In this document: piece after piece, positions 23,504 to 23,624 of the stretch | Numbering within the stretch: the first letter of the stretch is position 1 | Layout: each line of letters begins with the position of its first letter | Source of the DNA: Spirochaetia bacterium | Lineage (GTDB): Bacteria; Spirochaetota; Spirochaetia; PWKH01 | Length of the DNA: 23,624 nucleotides | Direction: 5' to 3' | NCBI GenBank assembly: GCA_021736505.1 | Contig: JAIPFU010000012.1 | Location: forward strand, 1-23,624 | Program-made: the position numbers and the translations under genes | The notes under the pieces: model-generated | Databases searched by the model: none | What the model was told of the DNA's origin: nothing | The model's input: the letters and a program-made list of their open reading frames with translations, nothing else

Positions 23504-23586
23504 AAGTTGCCACCTATTCCGGTTCAAAGTTGCCGGGCATTCCGGACGAAAGTTGCCACCCGTTCCGGTTGAAAGTTGCCACTTTT
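23495..23586. repeat. Four tandem 23-bp repeats
   Basis: Units start at 23495, 23518, 23541 and 23564, each exactly 23 bp, of the form TCCGGTTGAAAGTTGCCACC plus three variable bases. Units one and four are nearly identical, units two and three vary in the middle or end. No spacers separate them. An 11-bp inverted copy of the unit junction (CTATTCCGGTT at 23514-23524) occurs as AACCGGAATAG at 23595-23605. Confidence 0.95.
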
Positions 23587-23624
23587 CACGGCAAAACCGG
23601 AATAGAGAACATTAAGTCTACATT
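23495..23624 (+). mobile_element. Left end of an IS21-family-like element (continues past window)
   Basis: Multiple short repeats of the CCGGTTGAAAGTTGCCACC type, stacked just before the transposase operon, are characteristic of IS21-family ends. The element would extend to the right, outside the window, so istA/istB are not visible here. The exact terminus cannot be fixed: it could start a few bases before 23495. The insertion supplies the stop codon of the caspase-like gene. Confidence 0.65.

Noticed and set aside
23495..23586. CRISPR-like array
   Set aside because: Units are contiguous with no spacers, and sit at the expected place for an IS21 end.

Overview
This is an AT-rich window of about 23.6 kb. 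It most resembles an accessory region of a spirochaete chromosome (Spirochaeta/Treponema-like). That placement is an inference from six large, repeat-built surface lipoproteins with spirochaete-style lipoboxes (InlB-type, BspA/DUF285, GLUG, LRR, atrophied-Ig and DUF1566 domains), the low GC, and TTG as well as ATG starts. No rRNA, tRNA, CRISPR array or core metabolic gene was found.

Layout. (1) 1-760: scars of mobile DNA. These are the 3' end of a probable transposase, a frameshifted tyrosine-recombinase relic, and several strong hairpins. (2) 753-2738: two defence-like genes, a HEPN (TIGR02391/Ymh) protein with RNPTAH and a GIY-YIG/DUF4357 protein. (3) 2739-3005: gene-free, with a possible element end. 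(4) 3006-19579: the lipoprotein block. A 1334-aa and a 913-aa protein are transcribed divergently. A 126-aa membrane protein follows. Then come a 1159-aa BspA-like protein, a 245-aa BspA-like protein and a 294-aa DUF1566 protein on the minus strand, an orphan 136-aa ORF, and a 660-aa Ig/LRR/lectin-like protein. All six lipoproteins have Cys followed by Asp/Glu and then Leu/Ile. Several share domains, 5' leaders, downstream repeats and even inserted peptides, so the block looks built by duplication and exchange. (5) 19548-20076: a 5'-truncated, frameshifted gene remnant. (6) 20116-22160: three minus-strand genes, a DUF6508 protein, a small protein with a PD-(D/E)XK-like look, and a secreted DRGH non-specific nuclease. 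(7) 22487-23503: a caspase-family protease gene whose stop codon lies inside the first of four 23-bp tandem repeats typical of an IS21-family end. The gene is probably cut by that insertion.

How it fits together. The middle looks like a surface-variation locus: lipid-anchored proteins made of exchangeable repeats, with an 8-base G tract and long exact repeats that could drive length or phase variation. The flanks carry nuclease- or protease-type accessory genes beside mobile-element debris, as in defence or genomic islands. No single multi-gene system with a proven joint function is visible. The best leads are the lipoprotein module-exchange locus and the interrupted caspase next to a divergent secreted nuclease.
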